Shown: in pieces, positions 21,936-31,437 of the stretch
Layout: every line of letters starts with the position of its first letter
Position numbering within the stretch: position 1 is the stretch's first letter
Assembly: GCA_964370215.1 (NCBI GenBank)
Contig: CAYJIM010000016.1
Coordinates: 1-36,045 of the forward strand
Length of the DNA: 36,045 bases
Origin: Massiliimalia sp964370215
GTDB lineage: Bacteria > Bacillota > Clostridia > Oscillospirales > Ruminococcaceae
Reading direction: 5' to 3'
Notes under the pieces: model-generated
Database searches by the model: none
The model's input: the letters and a program-made list of their open reading frames with translations, nothing else
Told to the model about the DNA's origin: nothing
Position numbers and translations under genes: made by a program

Positions 21936-22064
21936 ATTTGACTATGAAACAGTCAAATGTCAAAAATATTTGAACTTTGGTGAAATTTTTAAAGAATTTA
22001 CCTTAAGATTATCCTCCTTTTTTAAAATATTAGAATTGTGTTGTGCAGATTGTTGTGATAGAAT
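21936..22064 (+). promoter_or_regulatory. Promoter region of the transporter operon with two inverted repeats
   Basis: ATTTGACT (21936-21943) with AGTCAAAT (21951-21958) is an 8-bp inverted repeat; TCAAA with TTTGA (about 21960-21973) lies just after it. A weak promoter, TTGTGT (22036-22041) and TAGAAT (22059-22064), with 17 bases between, is followed by a leader and AGAGGAGG before the solute-binding gene. The poor -35 fits an activated promoter. Either inverted repeat could be the regulator site or a weak terminator of the preceding gene. Confidence 0.5.
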
Positions 22065-22111
22065 AAGGCTGTACCTAAAACACAGGCATTCAAAAAGAGG
22101 AGGATTTAAAA

Positions 22112-23432
22112 ATGAAATTGAAAAGATTTTTGACTGTTGCTCTTGCAGCAACTATGATCGCAACACTTGCAACTGCTTGTACTGAAAGCGCTCCTGCAAC
22201 CGACGAAGGTGCAGCTGATGCAACCACAGAAGAAACCACCGACACCGAAGGCGGCGACGATACCGCTGAAGGCGAAGGCGAAATCGGCGGCACCATCTCC
22301 ATCACATTCCGTGATGACGGTTTGGGTGTAGACGGTACCGGTTGGAAATGGTTCCAAGCAGCATATGATTCTTGGGAATACAAAGATCAAGTAGAACTTG
22401 ACATTGCACCAATCACCGCTGGCGAAGGCGACTACTTCACCAAAATCGCATTGGCTTTGCAATCCGCTGACACTGCTCCTGACNNNNNNNNNNNNNNNNN
22501 NNNNNNNNNNNNNNNNNNNNNNNNNNNNNNNNNNNNNNNNNNNNNNNNNNNNNNNNNNNNNNNNNNNNNNNNNNNNNNNNNNNCCTGACACATGGGCTCC
22601 ACAAAACTGGGATGAGCTGTTGGAAGACCTCAGAACCATTCAAGCAAACGTTCCTGACGTTGTGCCGCTCTGGATGAACTCCGGGATCGCAACAGGGGAA
22701 GCAACCACCATGCAAACCTACCAAATGTTCCTCTATGGTACCGGTGAAGGTGGCGTAGAAACCATGTACCAAGATGGTAAATGGGTTGTTGAAAGCCAAG
22801 GCATCTTGGATACCTTGACCTTCATCCAAACTGTATATGCTGAAGGCATGGGCGCTCCTTTGAGCCGTGTATTGGATGCAAACGGATCCAATGCTGGTTC
22901 TCGTGAATACCTGCCGGGTGGCCAAACTGCTGTTCAATTGGATGGTACTTGGATCACCGGGAACTACGTAGAAGGTGGCGCATCTGTATGGCCGGAATAT
23001 GAAGAAACTCTGGGCTTTGTTGCAATGCCAAACCAAGATGGCGGTGCTACCGTTACTTTGGCAGGCGGTTGGGGCTTGGCAATTCCTGAAAACTCCGACA
23101 ACAAAGACACTGCTTTTGAATTCATCAAACAATGTATGAATACTGAAGATTACACAAACTTTATTGTTTCCAGTGGTGGTATCGCAAGTCGTGAAGACAC
23201 CGCTGTTGCTGAAGAATACACCTCCATTCCGTTCAAAGAAGCTGCTACAGACTTCTTGTCCGGTGCAGGCTTCCGCCCAATCAACGATGAGTACCCATCT
23301 GTTTCCACTGCGGTTCAAACCATGGTAGAATCGGTTGTTACCCAATCCAAAACTCCGGAAGAAGCGATGGAACAATACAAAACCGACGTTATCCGTGTAA
23401 CTGGCGAAGACCGTGTCATTTCTTTGCTGTAA
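22112..23432 (+). CDS. Carbohydrate ABC transporter solute-binding lipoprotein (interrupted by gap)
   Basis: The extracellular binding lipoprotein of the sugar importer. The signal peptide ends in a lipobox, ATLATAC with Cys24, and is followed by an acidic Ala/Thr/Glu/Gly linker (about 24-58). Then GGTISITFRDDGLGVDGTG and FTKIALALQSADTAPD lead into the 100-N gap; after it PDTWAPQNWDELLEDLRTIQ, LPGGQTAVQLDGTWITGNYV, GFVAMPNQDGGATVTLAGGW and a C-terminal helix complete the family 1 fold. The two parts lie in different frames only because the gap length is arbitrary; about 80-100 residues are probably missing, judged from the usual family length. Codon use is biased to frequent codons, fitting high expression. 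The stop is at 23430-23432, and a terminator follows. Confidence 0.88.
22484..22583. other. Assembly gap (100 N) inside the solute-binding gene
   Basis: Exactly 100 N. The reading frame is open on both sides (ending in SADTAPD, resuming at PDTWAPQNW), so this is missing sequence in one gene and not a frameshift. Confidence 0.97.
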
Positions 23433-23478
23433 ACAGTAGCGATAACTGAAAAAAAGATCGTTTGAATTTAAGAAGACT

Positions 23479-23521
23479 GAGGGGCTCGGGTAGTCGTCGT
23501 ACTACCCACCCTCGTTTTTTT
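23479..23521 (+). terminator. Intercistronic terminator after the solute-binding gene
   Basis: GAGGG (23479-23483) with CCCTC (23509-23513) and GGGTAGT (23488-23494) with ACTACCC (23501-23507), followed by seven T. It lies between the binding-protein gene and the permeases, a common way to give the binding protein more transcript than its permeases. Confidence 0.85.
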
Positions 23522-23568
23522 AGACTTATTTTGCAAAAAATGGAAAATTTGCGAGGAGGATGGCTTGT

Positions 23569-24450
23569 ATGGTAGAAATTAGAGAGCGTGGCTTTCGCGG
23601 CTTTTTACGTCGTTATGGCCTGTTGTTACCGGTTTTACTTTTGATGCTAACATTGTTCTTAGGTCCGATTGTTTTGACCGTGTTTTATTCCTTCACAAAC
23701 CTCGCCTTAACAGGTGCAGGGGCGGCGAACTTGGAATTTATTTGGTTTGATAACTACATCCAGTTGACAAAAGACCCTGTGGTCGTCACTGCGATTTTGA
23801 ATACGCTTGTATTCCTGTTCGGGAGCCTTTTGGGGCAACAAATTGTAGGCTTTACCATGGCGTACAACATGAAAAACAAAAACAAAGTCTTCCGTTCCAT
23901 CGTCGGACCAATCGTACTGGCGTTGTGGGTTACCCCTGAGGTAGTTGCTGCAATGTGTATGTACTCGTTCTTCTTCGACAACGGGACTGTCAATCAGATT
24001 TTGGAATTCATCAATCTGCCACCGGTATTGTGGTTGTTTGAACATTCGATGCTCACCGTTATCTTGGCAAACGTTATGCGTGGTACAGCCTTCTCGATGA
24101 TGACTTACCAAGCAGCACTGGATGATGTGCCTGAAGAGATCGAAGAAGCGGCACAAATTGACGGTGCGAACAGAATGCAAAGACTGTTTGCAATCGTTTT
24201 GCCTTGCATCAAATCGACCATTGGTACCAACACCATGCTCAACACCCTCCAAACACTTGGGGTATTCGGTTTGATCTTTATGATGACCGGTGGTGGTCCG
24301 GGTACTGCTACCCAAACCCTGCCGATCTTTATGTACAACCAAGCATTTAAAGGTTACCAATTGGGCTACGGGACTGCAATCTCGATGATCCTGTTGGCTT
24401 TGGGTGCAACATTGAGCGTATTCTACACCAGAATTTCTAAGAGAGACTAA
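23569..24450 (+). CDS. Carbohydrate ABC transporter permease (MalF/UgpA type)
   Basis: A 293-residue inner-membrane permease with six predicted helices, the first at about 16-38 (YGLLLPVLLLMLTLFLGPIV). The EAA loop that contacts the ATPase is visible: EIEEAAQIDGANRMQRLFAI (about 188-207). The start at 23569 is chosen because AGGAGG (23554-23559) lies at a spacing of 9; the ATG at 23560 directly touches the site. It pairs with the next gene to form the channel for the solute delivered by the lipoprotein. No ATPase gene is in the window; sugar importers of this type often share a single MsmK-like ATPase encoded elsewhere. Confidence 0.93.
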   Translation: MVEIRERGFRGFLRRYGLLLPVLLLMLTLFLGPIVLTVFYSFTNLALTGAGAANLEFIWFDNYIQLTKDPVVVTAILNTLVFLFGSLLGQQIVGFTMAYNMKNKNKVFRSIVGPIVLALWVTPEVVAAMCMYSFFFDNGTVNQILEFINLPPVLWLFEHSMLTVILANVMRGTAFSMMTYQAALDDVPEEIEEAAQIDGANRMQRLFAIVLPCIKSTIGTNTMLNTLQTLGVFGLIFMMTGGGPGTATQTLPIFMYNQAFKGYQLGYGTAISMILLALGATLSVFYTRISKRD

Positions 24451-24464
24451 AGGAGGAATGAACG

Positions 24465-25286
24465 ATGAGATGGATGCTTGGAAAAGTAGTTCCTTATGTA
24501 ATTATGACAATCATCGCGATTGTCTTCCTGCTGCCGCTCCTCTGGGTTGTCATTGCGTCCTTTGACCCTGCGGCAAACAACGTTATCAAAATGCCGGACA
24601 CGCTGACACTACAAAACTATGTCGATGTATTGTCCAACGAAGTCAACCTGCGTTCTTTCGGTAACGGGCTGATCTTGGCATTGGGACAAACCATCGTGGT
24701 GGTTACCCTTGCAGGCCTCGCAGCATATCCGCTGTCCCGTTATGAAATGAAAAACAAAAACATGTTCATGTTGACCATGCTCTTCATGACCTCTCTGCCG
24801 ATTACTGCGATCATGGTACCGGTATACCAAATGTTCTTGAACTTCAACCTGTATGATAACCTCTTCGGCATCATGCTCTTTATGGCATCGGCTTCCTCGC
24901 CGTATGCGATCTGGATGATGAAAAACTTCATGGACTCGGTGGCCATCGAGCTCGAAGAAGCGGCTTGGGTAGATGGTGCAACCACCTTCCAAAGTATCAC
25001 CAGAATTGTTATCCCGTTGATGCTGCCGGGCGTTTGTACCGTCGGGATCTTCACCTTCTCGGGTAGCTGGGGCAACTTCTTCGTCCCTTACATCCTGTTG
25101 AACAGTGCAGAAAAATATCCTGCATCGGTGCAGTTGTACCAATACTTTGGTCTGCACGGGATGGTTCAATACGGCGAACTGGCTGCATACTCCGTCCTTT
25201 ACACCATTCCTGCTGTCTGCCTTTACATCATCTCGCAGAGATTCATGTCCAAAGGTTTCACCATGGCAGGTGGGGCAAAAGGTTAA
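24465..25286 (+). CDS. Carbohydrate ABC transporter permease (MalG/UgpE type)
   Basis: A 273-residue permease with six predicted helices, the first at about 7-31. It carries the periplasmic-side start LLWVVIASFDPAANNVIKMP, the YPLSRYEMKNKN turn, and the EAA loop ELEEAAWVDGATTFQSITRI (about 162-181). The C-terminal FMSKGFTMAGGAKG is typical of the MalG branch. The start at 24465 is preceded by AAAGGAGGAA. It lies 14 bases after the first permease gene and ends before the terminator at 25307-25341. Confidence 0.93.
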   Translation: MRWMLGKVVPYVIMTIIAIVFLLPLLWVVIASFDPAANNVIKMPDTLTLQNYVDVLSNEVNLRSFGNGLILALGQTIVVVTLAGLAAYPLSRYEMKNKNMFMLTMLFMTSLPITAIMVPVYQMFLNFNLYDNLFGIMLFMASASSPYAIWMMKNFMDSVAIELEEAAWVDGATTFQSITRIVIPLMLPGVCTVGIFTFSGSWGNFFVPYILLNSAEKYPASVQLYQYFGLHGMVQYGELAAYSVLYTIPAVCLYIISQRFMSKGFTMAGGAKG

Positions 25287-25306
25287 TCGTTTTATTACAT
25301 ACGTTC

Positions 25307-25341
25307 AAAAAGCCATCGGTATTCTTATCGATGGCTTTTTT
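25307..25341 (+). terminator. Terminator between the permeases and the mannosidase
   Basis: AAAAAGCCATCG-type stem (25307-25318) with CGATGGCTTTTT (25329-25340) around a 10-base loop. Only about 30 bases remain before the mannosidase start, so no separate promoter fits after it; the mannosidase is probably transcribed by read-through. Confidence 0.8.
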
Positions 25342-25369
25342 CAAATGAAAGAGAAATGAGGGTTTGATG

Positions 25370-28300
25370 ATGACATTTTTATTGGAACGGATCAGTAAAC
25401 TGGTCAAGGACTTGGACACCCTGCGCTACCCACAATCGGTTGCAGTGGAGGACATTCGCTTTGTCAAGACGACTGAAAAATTTTCAGATGTTGCGACACT
25501 GGATACAAGCGACTGGCAGTCTTACCAAAAGGATCGTGTCTGGGGTGGGCATGATGAATTTTTCTGGTTTGCCATGACCGTCACAGTGCCACAAACATTT
25601 CAGGGAAAACAGGTCGTGTTTGATCTATTGACTGGGAGAGAGGCGGAATGGGATGCGGTCAATCCGCAATTTTCCGTTTATGTCAACGGGGAGCTGCGCC
25701 AAGGGTTTGACACCAATCACCGTGAATTGGTGCTTGTGGAACAGGCAGTTGGGGGAGAGCAGTTTGACATTGTGCTGTCTGCCTTTACCGGCATTCAAAA
25801 CTTTCACCTTTACCTCGACGCACGCTTGCGTGTATTGGATGCAGCAACTGAGGATTACTATTACGATGTGGTTGTTCCCTATGAAGTGGCTTTGTTGTTG
25901 GACAAAGACGACATCGCCTACATTGAAATCATTACCGCACTCACCGAATCCCTCAATCTGTTGGATCTCAGAAAGCCGTACAGCCAAAGCTATTACGACA
26001 CCCTAACGGAGGCAAGTGCACAGTTGAAAACCGACTTTTATGACAATCGTTGTGGCAGTGCGGAAGCAACCACTTATTGTGTCGGGCATACCCACATTGA
26101 TGTCGCATGGCTTTGGACATTGGCGGTCACCGAGGACAAAGCAGTGCGAAGCTTTTCCACCGTGCTACAGTTGATGGATCGTTATCCTGAATACATTTTC
26201 ATGTCCAGTCAACCACAATTGTATGCTTATGTCAAGAAAAATGCCCCTGAGATTTACGAAAAAATCAAACAACGTGTGGCGGAAGGGCGTTGGGAAGTCA
26301 ACGGTGGTATGTGGGTCGAAGCGGACTGTAACTTAGCCTCCGGTGAATCACTCGTACGCCAATGCACCCACGGCAGACGCTTTTTCCAAGAGGAATTTCA
26401 AAAGGAAAACGACACCTTGTGGCTACCGGATGTATTCGGTTATTCCGCAGCGTTGCCACAGATCATGAAGCTGTGTGGCATGCCCTACTTCATGACCACC
26501 AAAATCAGCTGGAATGAAACCAATCAAATGCCGTACGACACCTTCGAATGGGAAGGCATTGACGGCACCAAGGTGCTGACCCACTTTATTTGTAGTCGTG
26601 ACTACAAATCGACATTGGAAGTTGGCGACTTTAAAACCGATCACTTCACCACTTATAACGGCATCATCAATCCGTCGGAGATCAAAGGTGGTTGGAAACG
26701 CTATCAACAAAAGCATTTGAGTGATGGTATTTTGCAAGCATACGGCTATGGGGACGGTGGTGGCGGTCCGACCAAGGAAATGCTCGAGTATCAGCGCAGA
26801 CTTTCCAAAGGGGTGCCGGGCTGTCCCAAAACAAAACAGTCTACCGTCACCGACTTTTTCAAAGAATTGGAAACACAGGTCAAAGGCAATCGATATGTGC
26901 CCACATGGTCAGGGGAGTTGTACTTAGAGTATCACCGTGGCACCTACACCTCGATGGCACGCAACAAAAAGTACAACCGACAATCGGAATATGCGCTGCA
27001 AAATCTCGAACTATTCGCCACATTGGATCAGCAGTTGTTACAAGGGACGTACCCGAAAGAGCGGATCAATGCCCAATGGGAGGTGTTGTTGCGCAATCAA
27101 TTCCACGACATTTTACCGGGGTCTTCCATCAAGGAAGTGTATGACGACTCCAAAGTAGAGTATGAAGCGCTACTGGGGGAAGTGGGACAGCTGTCTGCCG
27201 ACAAAAAAGCAGGTCTGGTGGCAGAGATTGACGCGAAAAAAGGGAATGTGGTGGTATTCAACCCCAACGGACACCCGATGACCGCCGTGGTGACGGTGGC
27301 GATGGCGGACAACCATGTCACACTGTATGATGGCAACACCCCATTGCCAACCCAAGTAGACACCGACGGCAACGTTTTGTTCCTCGCCACAAAGGTGCCG
27401 GCCAAAGGCTACAAAACCTTTGTGGTACAACAAGAAGTACAGGCGGTCGGTGTTTGTCAGGTGACCGAACGAGAGATCGACACTCCGTTTTATCGGATTA
27501 GCCTCAACGAAAAGGGACAATTCACTTCATTGTGGGACAAACGTGCGGACCGCCAACTGCTCAAAGCCGGCGAGGTAGGCAACCGCTTGCGATCCTATGA
27601 GGACAAGCCACACAATTATGACGCATGGGACATCAACAACTACTATCTCGAAAAGAGTTGGGATATCGATGAGGTGACGTCAATGAAGGTACTGGAACAA
27701 GGTGCGGTACAGGGGTCACTACAAATCCATTACCGCTATCTCGACTCCACAGTCGTCCAGACCATCACTGTCTATGCCGACAACCCACGCATCGACATTC
27801 GACACGAGATTGACTGGAAGGAAAAGCAAATTTTGGTCAAAGCACTCTTTCCTGTGGACATCCACACCAACAAAGCGACCTTTGACATCCAGTACGGCAA
27901 CGTCGAGCGTCCCACCCATTACAACACGTCGTGGGATGCGGCACGCTTTGAAGTCTGCTACCACAAATGGTTGGATCTGTCGGAAGCGGACTATGGGGTC
28001 AGCTTTCTCAATGACTGCAAATATGGGGCGAGCGTGCACGACGGCATGGTGGGTTTATCGCTTCTCAAATCAGCGATTCACCCCAATCCACAAGCCGATC
28101 AGGAGCAACATGAATTCACCATTTCGCTGCTGCCACATCTGGGGGATTGGCGTACCGCCGGTACCGTTTCTTCGGCCTATCAGCTCAACAATCCGTTGCA
28201 AGCAGTGGTCAAACCGAATGACGGCGGTCGTTTGCCGTCTTGTTATAGTATGGTATCGACCGATCACGACAACGTCATTGTCGAAGTGGTCAAGGAAGCC

Positions 28301-28510
28301 GAGGATGAAAACGGCATGATCATTCGCCTATACGAATGCCACAACAGCCGCACCCAAACCACCCTTACCTTTGAACGTGCTGTAAAGCAGGCATGGCTTT
28401 GTGATCTGTTGGAACAACCGATCAAAACGGTAGAGACAGCGCAAAACACCCTTTCCATCACCGTCAAGCCGTATGAAATTCAAACCTATCGAATAGTGTT
28501 TGAAGCATAA
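25370..28510 (+). CDS. Alpha-mannosidase, glycoside hydrolase family 38
   Basis: A 1046-residue cytoplasmic retaining alpha-mannosidase (no signal peptide) that probably degrades imported mannosides. An N-terminal beta domain of about 230 residues is followed by the GH38 catalytic domain: zinc motif HIDVAWLW starting at His242, WEVNGGMWVEADCNLASGES, and LPDVFGYSAALPQI with the predicted nucleophile Asp354. The middle three-helix domain contains ELYLEYHRGTYTSMARNKKY and LLRNQFHDILPGSSIKEVYD. A long C-terminal beta part (about 600-1046) is typical of the family. The start follows GAGGG; ATG 25370 has better spacing than ATG 25367. It is the last gene of the sensing, uptake and hydrolysis cluster, and gives the best clue to the transported substrate. 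Confidence 0.94.
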   Translation: MTFLLERISKLVKDLDTLRYPQSVAVEDIRFVKTTEKFSDVATLDTSDWQSYQKDRVWGGHDEFFWFAMTVTVPQTFQGKQVVFDLLTGREAEWDAVNPQFSVYVNGELRQGFDTNHRELVLVEQAVGGEQFDIVLSAFTGIQNFHLYLDARLRVLDAATEDYYYDVVVPYEVALLLDKDDIAYIEIITALTESLNLLDLRKPYSQSYYDTLTEASAQLKTDFYDNRCGSAEATTYCVGHTHIDVAWLWTLAVTEDKAVRSFSTVLQLMDRYPEYIFMSSQPQLYAYVKKNAPEIYEKIKQRVAEGRWEVNGGMWVEADCNLASGESLVRQCTHGRRFFQEEFQKENDTLWLPDVFGYSAALPQIMKLCGMPYFMTTKISWNETNQMPYDTFEWEGIDGTKVLTHFICSRDYKSTLEVGDFKTDHFTTYNGIINPSEIKGGWKRYQQKHLSDGILQAYGYGDGGGGPTKEMLEYQRRLSKGVPGCPKTKQSTVTDFFKELETQVKGNRYVPTWSGELYLEYHRGTYTSMARNKKYNRQSEYALQNLELFATLDQQLLQGTYPKERINAQWEVLLRNQFHDILPGSSIKEVYDDSKVEYEALLGEVGQLSADKKAGLVAEIDAKKGNVVVFNPNGHPMTAVVTVAMADNHVTLYDGNTPLPTQVDTDGNVLFLATKVPAKGYKTFVVQQEVQAVGVCQVTEREIDTPFYRISLNEKGQFTSLWDKRADRQLLKAGEVGNRLRSYEDKPHNYDAWDINNYYLEKSWDIDEVTSMKVLEQGAVQGSLQIHYRYLDSTVVQTITVYADNPRIDIRHEIDWKEKQILVKALFPVDIHTNKATFDIQYGNVERPTHYNTSWDAARFEVCYHKWLDLSEADYGVSFLNDCKYGASVHDGMVGLSLLKSAIHPNPQADQEQHEFTISLLPHLGDWRTAGTVSSAYQLNNPLQAVVKPNDGGRLPSCYSMVSTDHDNVIVEVVKEAEDENGMIIRLYECHNSRTQTTLTFERAVKQAWLCDLLEQPIKTVETAQNTLSITVKPYEIQTYRIVFEA

Positions 28511-28520
28511 GTGACAAATT

Positions 28521-28570
28521 AAAACCCGATCTGCAATGAGGCCAATTGGCACATTGTGGATCGGGTTTTT
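28521..28570. terminator. Bidirectional terminator between the mannosidase and sbcC
   Basis: AAAACCCGATC (28521-28531) pairs with GATCGGGTTTT (28559-28569), with a second paired part GCAATG/CATTGT inside. Runs of A on the left and T on the right let it work for both convergent genes. Confidence 0.85.
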
Positions 28571-28578
28571 GTATGCTT

Positions 28579-31437
28579 TTATGGGGTATCGATGCGGGAA
28601 CTGAATCCTTCGCGGGTGACTGACACTTTGGTGCCGATGCGACTGCGCAAGGTGTCGACGTGGGAAATGATGCCGATGGTGCGTCCGTGCTGTTGTAGTT
28701 TTGACAAACAATCCATCGCCTGATCGAGAGAGGCAGGATCTAAGGTGCCAAACCCCTCATCGATGAATAGCGTACTCATTTCAATGCCCCCACGCATGGC
28801 GGCGATACTGTCGGCAAGTCCGAGTGCCAGACAGAGGGCTGCTTTGAAACTCTCTCCACCCGATAGGGCTGAAACGGGACGGAACCCGCCGCAAAATGCG
28901 TCAAAGACCTCCAAATCAAGCCCTTGAGCGGCATTGCCTTTGCCCTGTCCCTGTTGACGACGTAAGGTATAACGTCCCTCGGTCATCTGCTGTAGACGCA
29001 GGTTGGCAAGGCCGATGACCTCGTCAAAATAGCGCCCGAGCAGATAGCGCTCAAAGGAAAGGTGGGCGCTGTTTTTACCACTTGCCACACAGTGCAGACT
29101 GTGCACCTGTTGATATTGTTGTTGCAGGGTTTTCTGTGCCTGCAATCCTGTTTTCAAGAGATCAAGACAACGACGGTTGTTTTCGACGATGGCGAATAAA
29201 CTTTCGTGTGCCGATTGCATCTCGGCAATCTGGGTGGCGAGGGTAGCACGCTTTTCTTTCATCGCCTCCACGTCGATCGCCGATTTTCCTGCACACTCTT
29301 CCTGCAACTGCGAAACAATCGTCTGCGTTTCGGTATAACTTTGGAAGAACCCTTCCACTGCGGCGCGCAGGTTGGCAAGCCCCGGTACTTTTTTGGCAAG
29401 CAGTGCCAGATCTTTTCCCTGTAATTGGTAGCGATCCAACAACGCATGGTAGTCGGCGTGGGAGGTCTCCACCGCTTCGGTCGCAGTCGCAAGAGATTCC
29501 TCCAACTGGGCAATGCCGGTGGTGACCGCTTGCAGTGCGACGGCCGCCGCCTCCCGTTTGTCGGAAGCGGTTGCCAAATCGGTACGCAGTGTGGCGATCT
29601 GTTGTTCCACTGTTTGGATCTTTTCCTGCAATTGTGCGACAGGATCAAGGTCTGCCAACTGTGACTGCAAGGTGGTATTCTCTTCCGATAAAAGAGTGTG
29701 TTTTTGTGTCAAACCACCGAGGGTGGTGTCCAACTGCTGTTCGGTGAATCCGGCGTAAAGGGCGATCGCAGGGATCGCATCGAGTTGTTGCTGTAAACGG
29801 TCACACCGCGCTGTATTGTCGGCAAGCATACTGACAAGGTTGTCCTTGCCGAGGAGGCTGTGTTGTTCGGTCACTGCCGTTTCAGCCGCCACCTGCTGTT
29901 GTTGTGATGCTTGATACTGTGTATGGAGCAGATCCAACTGTGTTTTATCGATCGATACGTCACAAGTGGCGGGCTTTGGGTGGGACTTGGATCCGCAAAC
30001 GGGGCAGGGGGTATCGATTTTCAGGGTTTTGGCAAGTGCGGCCGCTTGATTTTGAAAATACTGCTCGTTTGCTTTCTGCCAGCGTGTCAATGCAGTGAGC
30101 GTTTCTTTGGCAAGGGCGCTTGCCTGCCGTTGCAGGGCACACACGTTTTGAATGGCAGTACCACGTGATTGCGCTTCGGTCAATTGTTGGCAAAGTGCGT
30201 GGCGTTTTTTTGCAGACTCCACCTGTTTGATTTGTGCGGCAACTGCCGACAATTCCGCTATGACCGTTTCTTTTCGTTGATAGTGGGAAAGTCCGGTTGA
30301 AAACAAGGCAATCTGCTGTTGGAGGGTATCGATGGTCTGATGGGCGGATTGTGCGGTGCGGTACTGCTCGTCCGCCTGTTGATACACCGATTGGACAGCA
30401 GGGAGCTCTTGCTGTTTTGCAGTCAAACTTTCCTTGACATCGCTGTAGCGCTTTTGATCACGGCGCAGAACATCCGACAGGCGCAGTCCCTGTTCCACCT
30501 GTTCCAATGTGGCAATCAAGGCACGATCGGCTTGCTTTTTTTCTAGCAGTGTTTGCAGTTCGCCCAACTGTGCGGTGGCCGCTTGGTAACGCGCCAATCG
30601 TCCGTTGAAGGCGATGGCGGCTTCCACTTGCAATGCCCCATGTGCTTGCCCTAGTGCCTGCAGATTTTTTTTCTGACTGTCACTTTGTGCGGTGAGGCGA
30701 ATTTGCAACAGTTCCCCTGCGGTCAACACCGTTTCGGGATCGGGCGAATCCAATTCAAGTTGTGTTTGTAGTAGGTCGCTGTCCATGGGGTTGAGCATGG
30801 CGATGAGTTGTCGTTGGCGCTCGGTGGCAAGTTTTGATTCCTGCTCTAGCGTGCGGTTGCGCTCCGCTAGTGCCGTGGCAAGCAATTCACAGCGTTCGGT
30901 GCCAAACAGTTTTCGTAAAATGTCCTGCTTGTCCTTGCTGGAGTCGGTCAAAAAACGACGAAACGCCCCTTGTGGGAGCAGGACAATTTTTCGGAATTGG
31001 TCAGCGGTGAGGCCGACAATTTCCTCCATCTTTTGATTCACTTCGGGGATTTTTCCGAGCACCTGCCCATCAGGCAGCGTCAATTCGGCCGTTGCCCCCT
31101 CTTGGGTGATCGTACCGGTACGGCGTTTTTTCAACTGTGTCGGTGTGCGGTGAATGCGGTATTGTTTTCCCTGTGCTTCAAATGTTAAGGTGACGGCACA
31201 GGTGGTGTCGTCGTCAGCAAATTGGCTTTTGAAGCCGTTTGTGTCTCTGCCACCCTCTCGTCCACCGCTCGATTCGCCATAGAGGGCAAAACAAAGGGCA
31301 TCAAAAATAGCGGTTTTGCCGGCACCGGTCACCCCGCATACCAAGAAAATGCCTGCTTCATGAAGCGATTCAAAGTCTAGCACCTGACGGTCGGCGAAGG
31401 GAAGGAAAGCTTGTAGCTCTAATTTCAACGGGGTCAT
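28579..31437 (-). CDS. sbcC: Exonuclease SbcC (ATPase subunit)
   Basis: A 952-residue Rad50-like ATPase that, with SbcD, opens hairpins and processes DNA ends. Walker A GVTGAGKT is at 35-42. Two long coiled-coil arms flank the zinc hook CPVCGS (Cys478 and Cys481). The signature motif ALSGGESFKAALCLALGLAD and Walker B TLFIDEGFGTLD lie at about 857 and 888, close to the C terminus. Length is near the low end of the Firmicute family. The ATG at 31437 overlaps the sbcD stop by 4 bases, so the two are translationally coupled. Its presence matters here because SbcCD acts on long palindromes, and this window is rich in perfect hairpins. Confidence 0.95.
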   Translation of the reverse strand: MTPLKLELQAFLPFADRQVLDFESLHEAGIFLVCGVTGAGKTAIFDALCFALYGESSGGREGGRDTNGFKSQFADDDTTCAVTLTFEAQGKQYRIHRTPTQLKKRRTGTITQEGATAELTLPDGQVLGKIPEVNQKMEEIVGLTADQFRKIVLLPQGAFRRFLTDSSKDKQDILRKLFGTERCELLATALAERNRTLEQESKLATERQRQLIAMLNPMDSDLLQTQLELDSPDPETVLTAGELLQIRLTAQSDSQKKNLQALGQAHGALQVEAAIAFNGRLARYQAATAQLGELQTLLEKKQADRALIATLEQVEQGLRLSDVLRRDQKRYSDVKESLTAKQQELPAVQSVYQQADEQYRTAQSAHQTIDTLQQQIALFSTGLSHYQRKETVIAELSAVAAQIKQVESAKKRHALCQQLTEAQSRGTAIQNVCALQRQASALAKETLTALTRWQKANEQYFQNQAAALAKTLKIDTPCPVCGSKSHPKPATCDVSIDKTQLDLLHTQYQASQQQQVAAETAVTEQHSLLGKDNLVSMLADNTARCDRLQQQLDAIPAIALYAGFTEQQLDTTLGGLTQKHTLLSEENTTLQSQLADLDPVAQLQEKIQTVEQQIATLRTDLATASDKREAAAVALQAVTTGIAQLEESLATATEAVETSHADYHALLDRYQLQGKDLALLAKKVPGLANLRAAVEGFFQSYTETQTIVSQLQEECAGKSAIDVEAMKEKRATLATQIAEMQSAHESLFAIVENNRRCLDLLKTGLQAQKTLQQQYQQVHSLHCVASGKNSAHLSFERYLLGRYFDEVIGLANLRLQQMTEGRYTLRRQQGQGKGNAAQGLDLEVFDAFCGGFRPVSALSGGESFKAALCLALGLADSIAAMRGGIEMSTLFIDEGFGTLDPASLDQAMDCLSKLQQHGRTIGIISHVDTLRSRIGTKVSVTREGFSSRIDTP

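Noticed and set aside
22484..22583. A frameshift in the solute-binding protein gene
   Set aside because: The change of frame occurs across 100 placeholder N, so it reflects unknown gap length.
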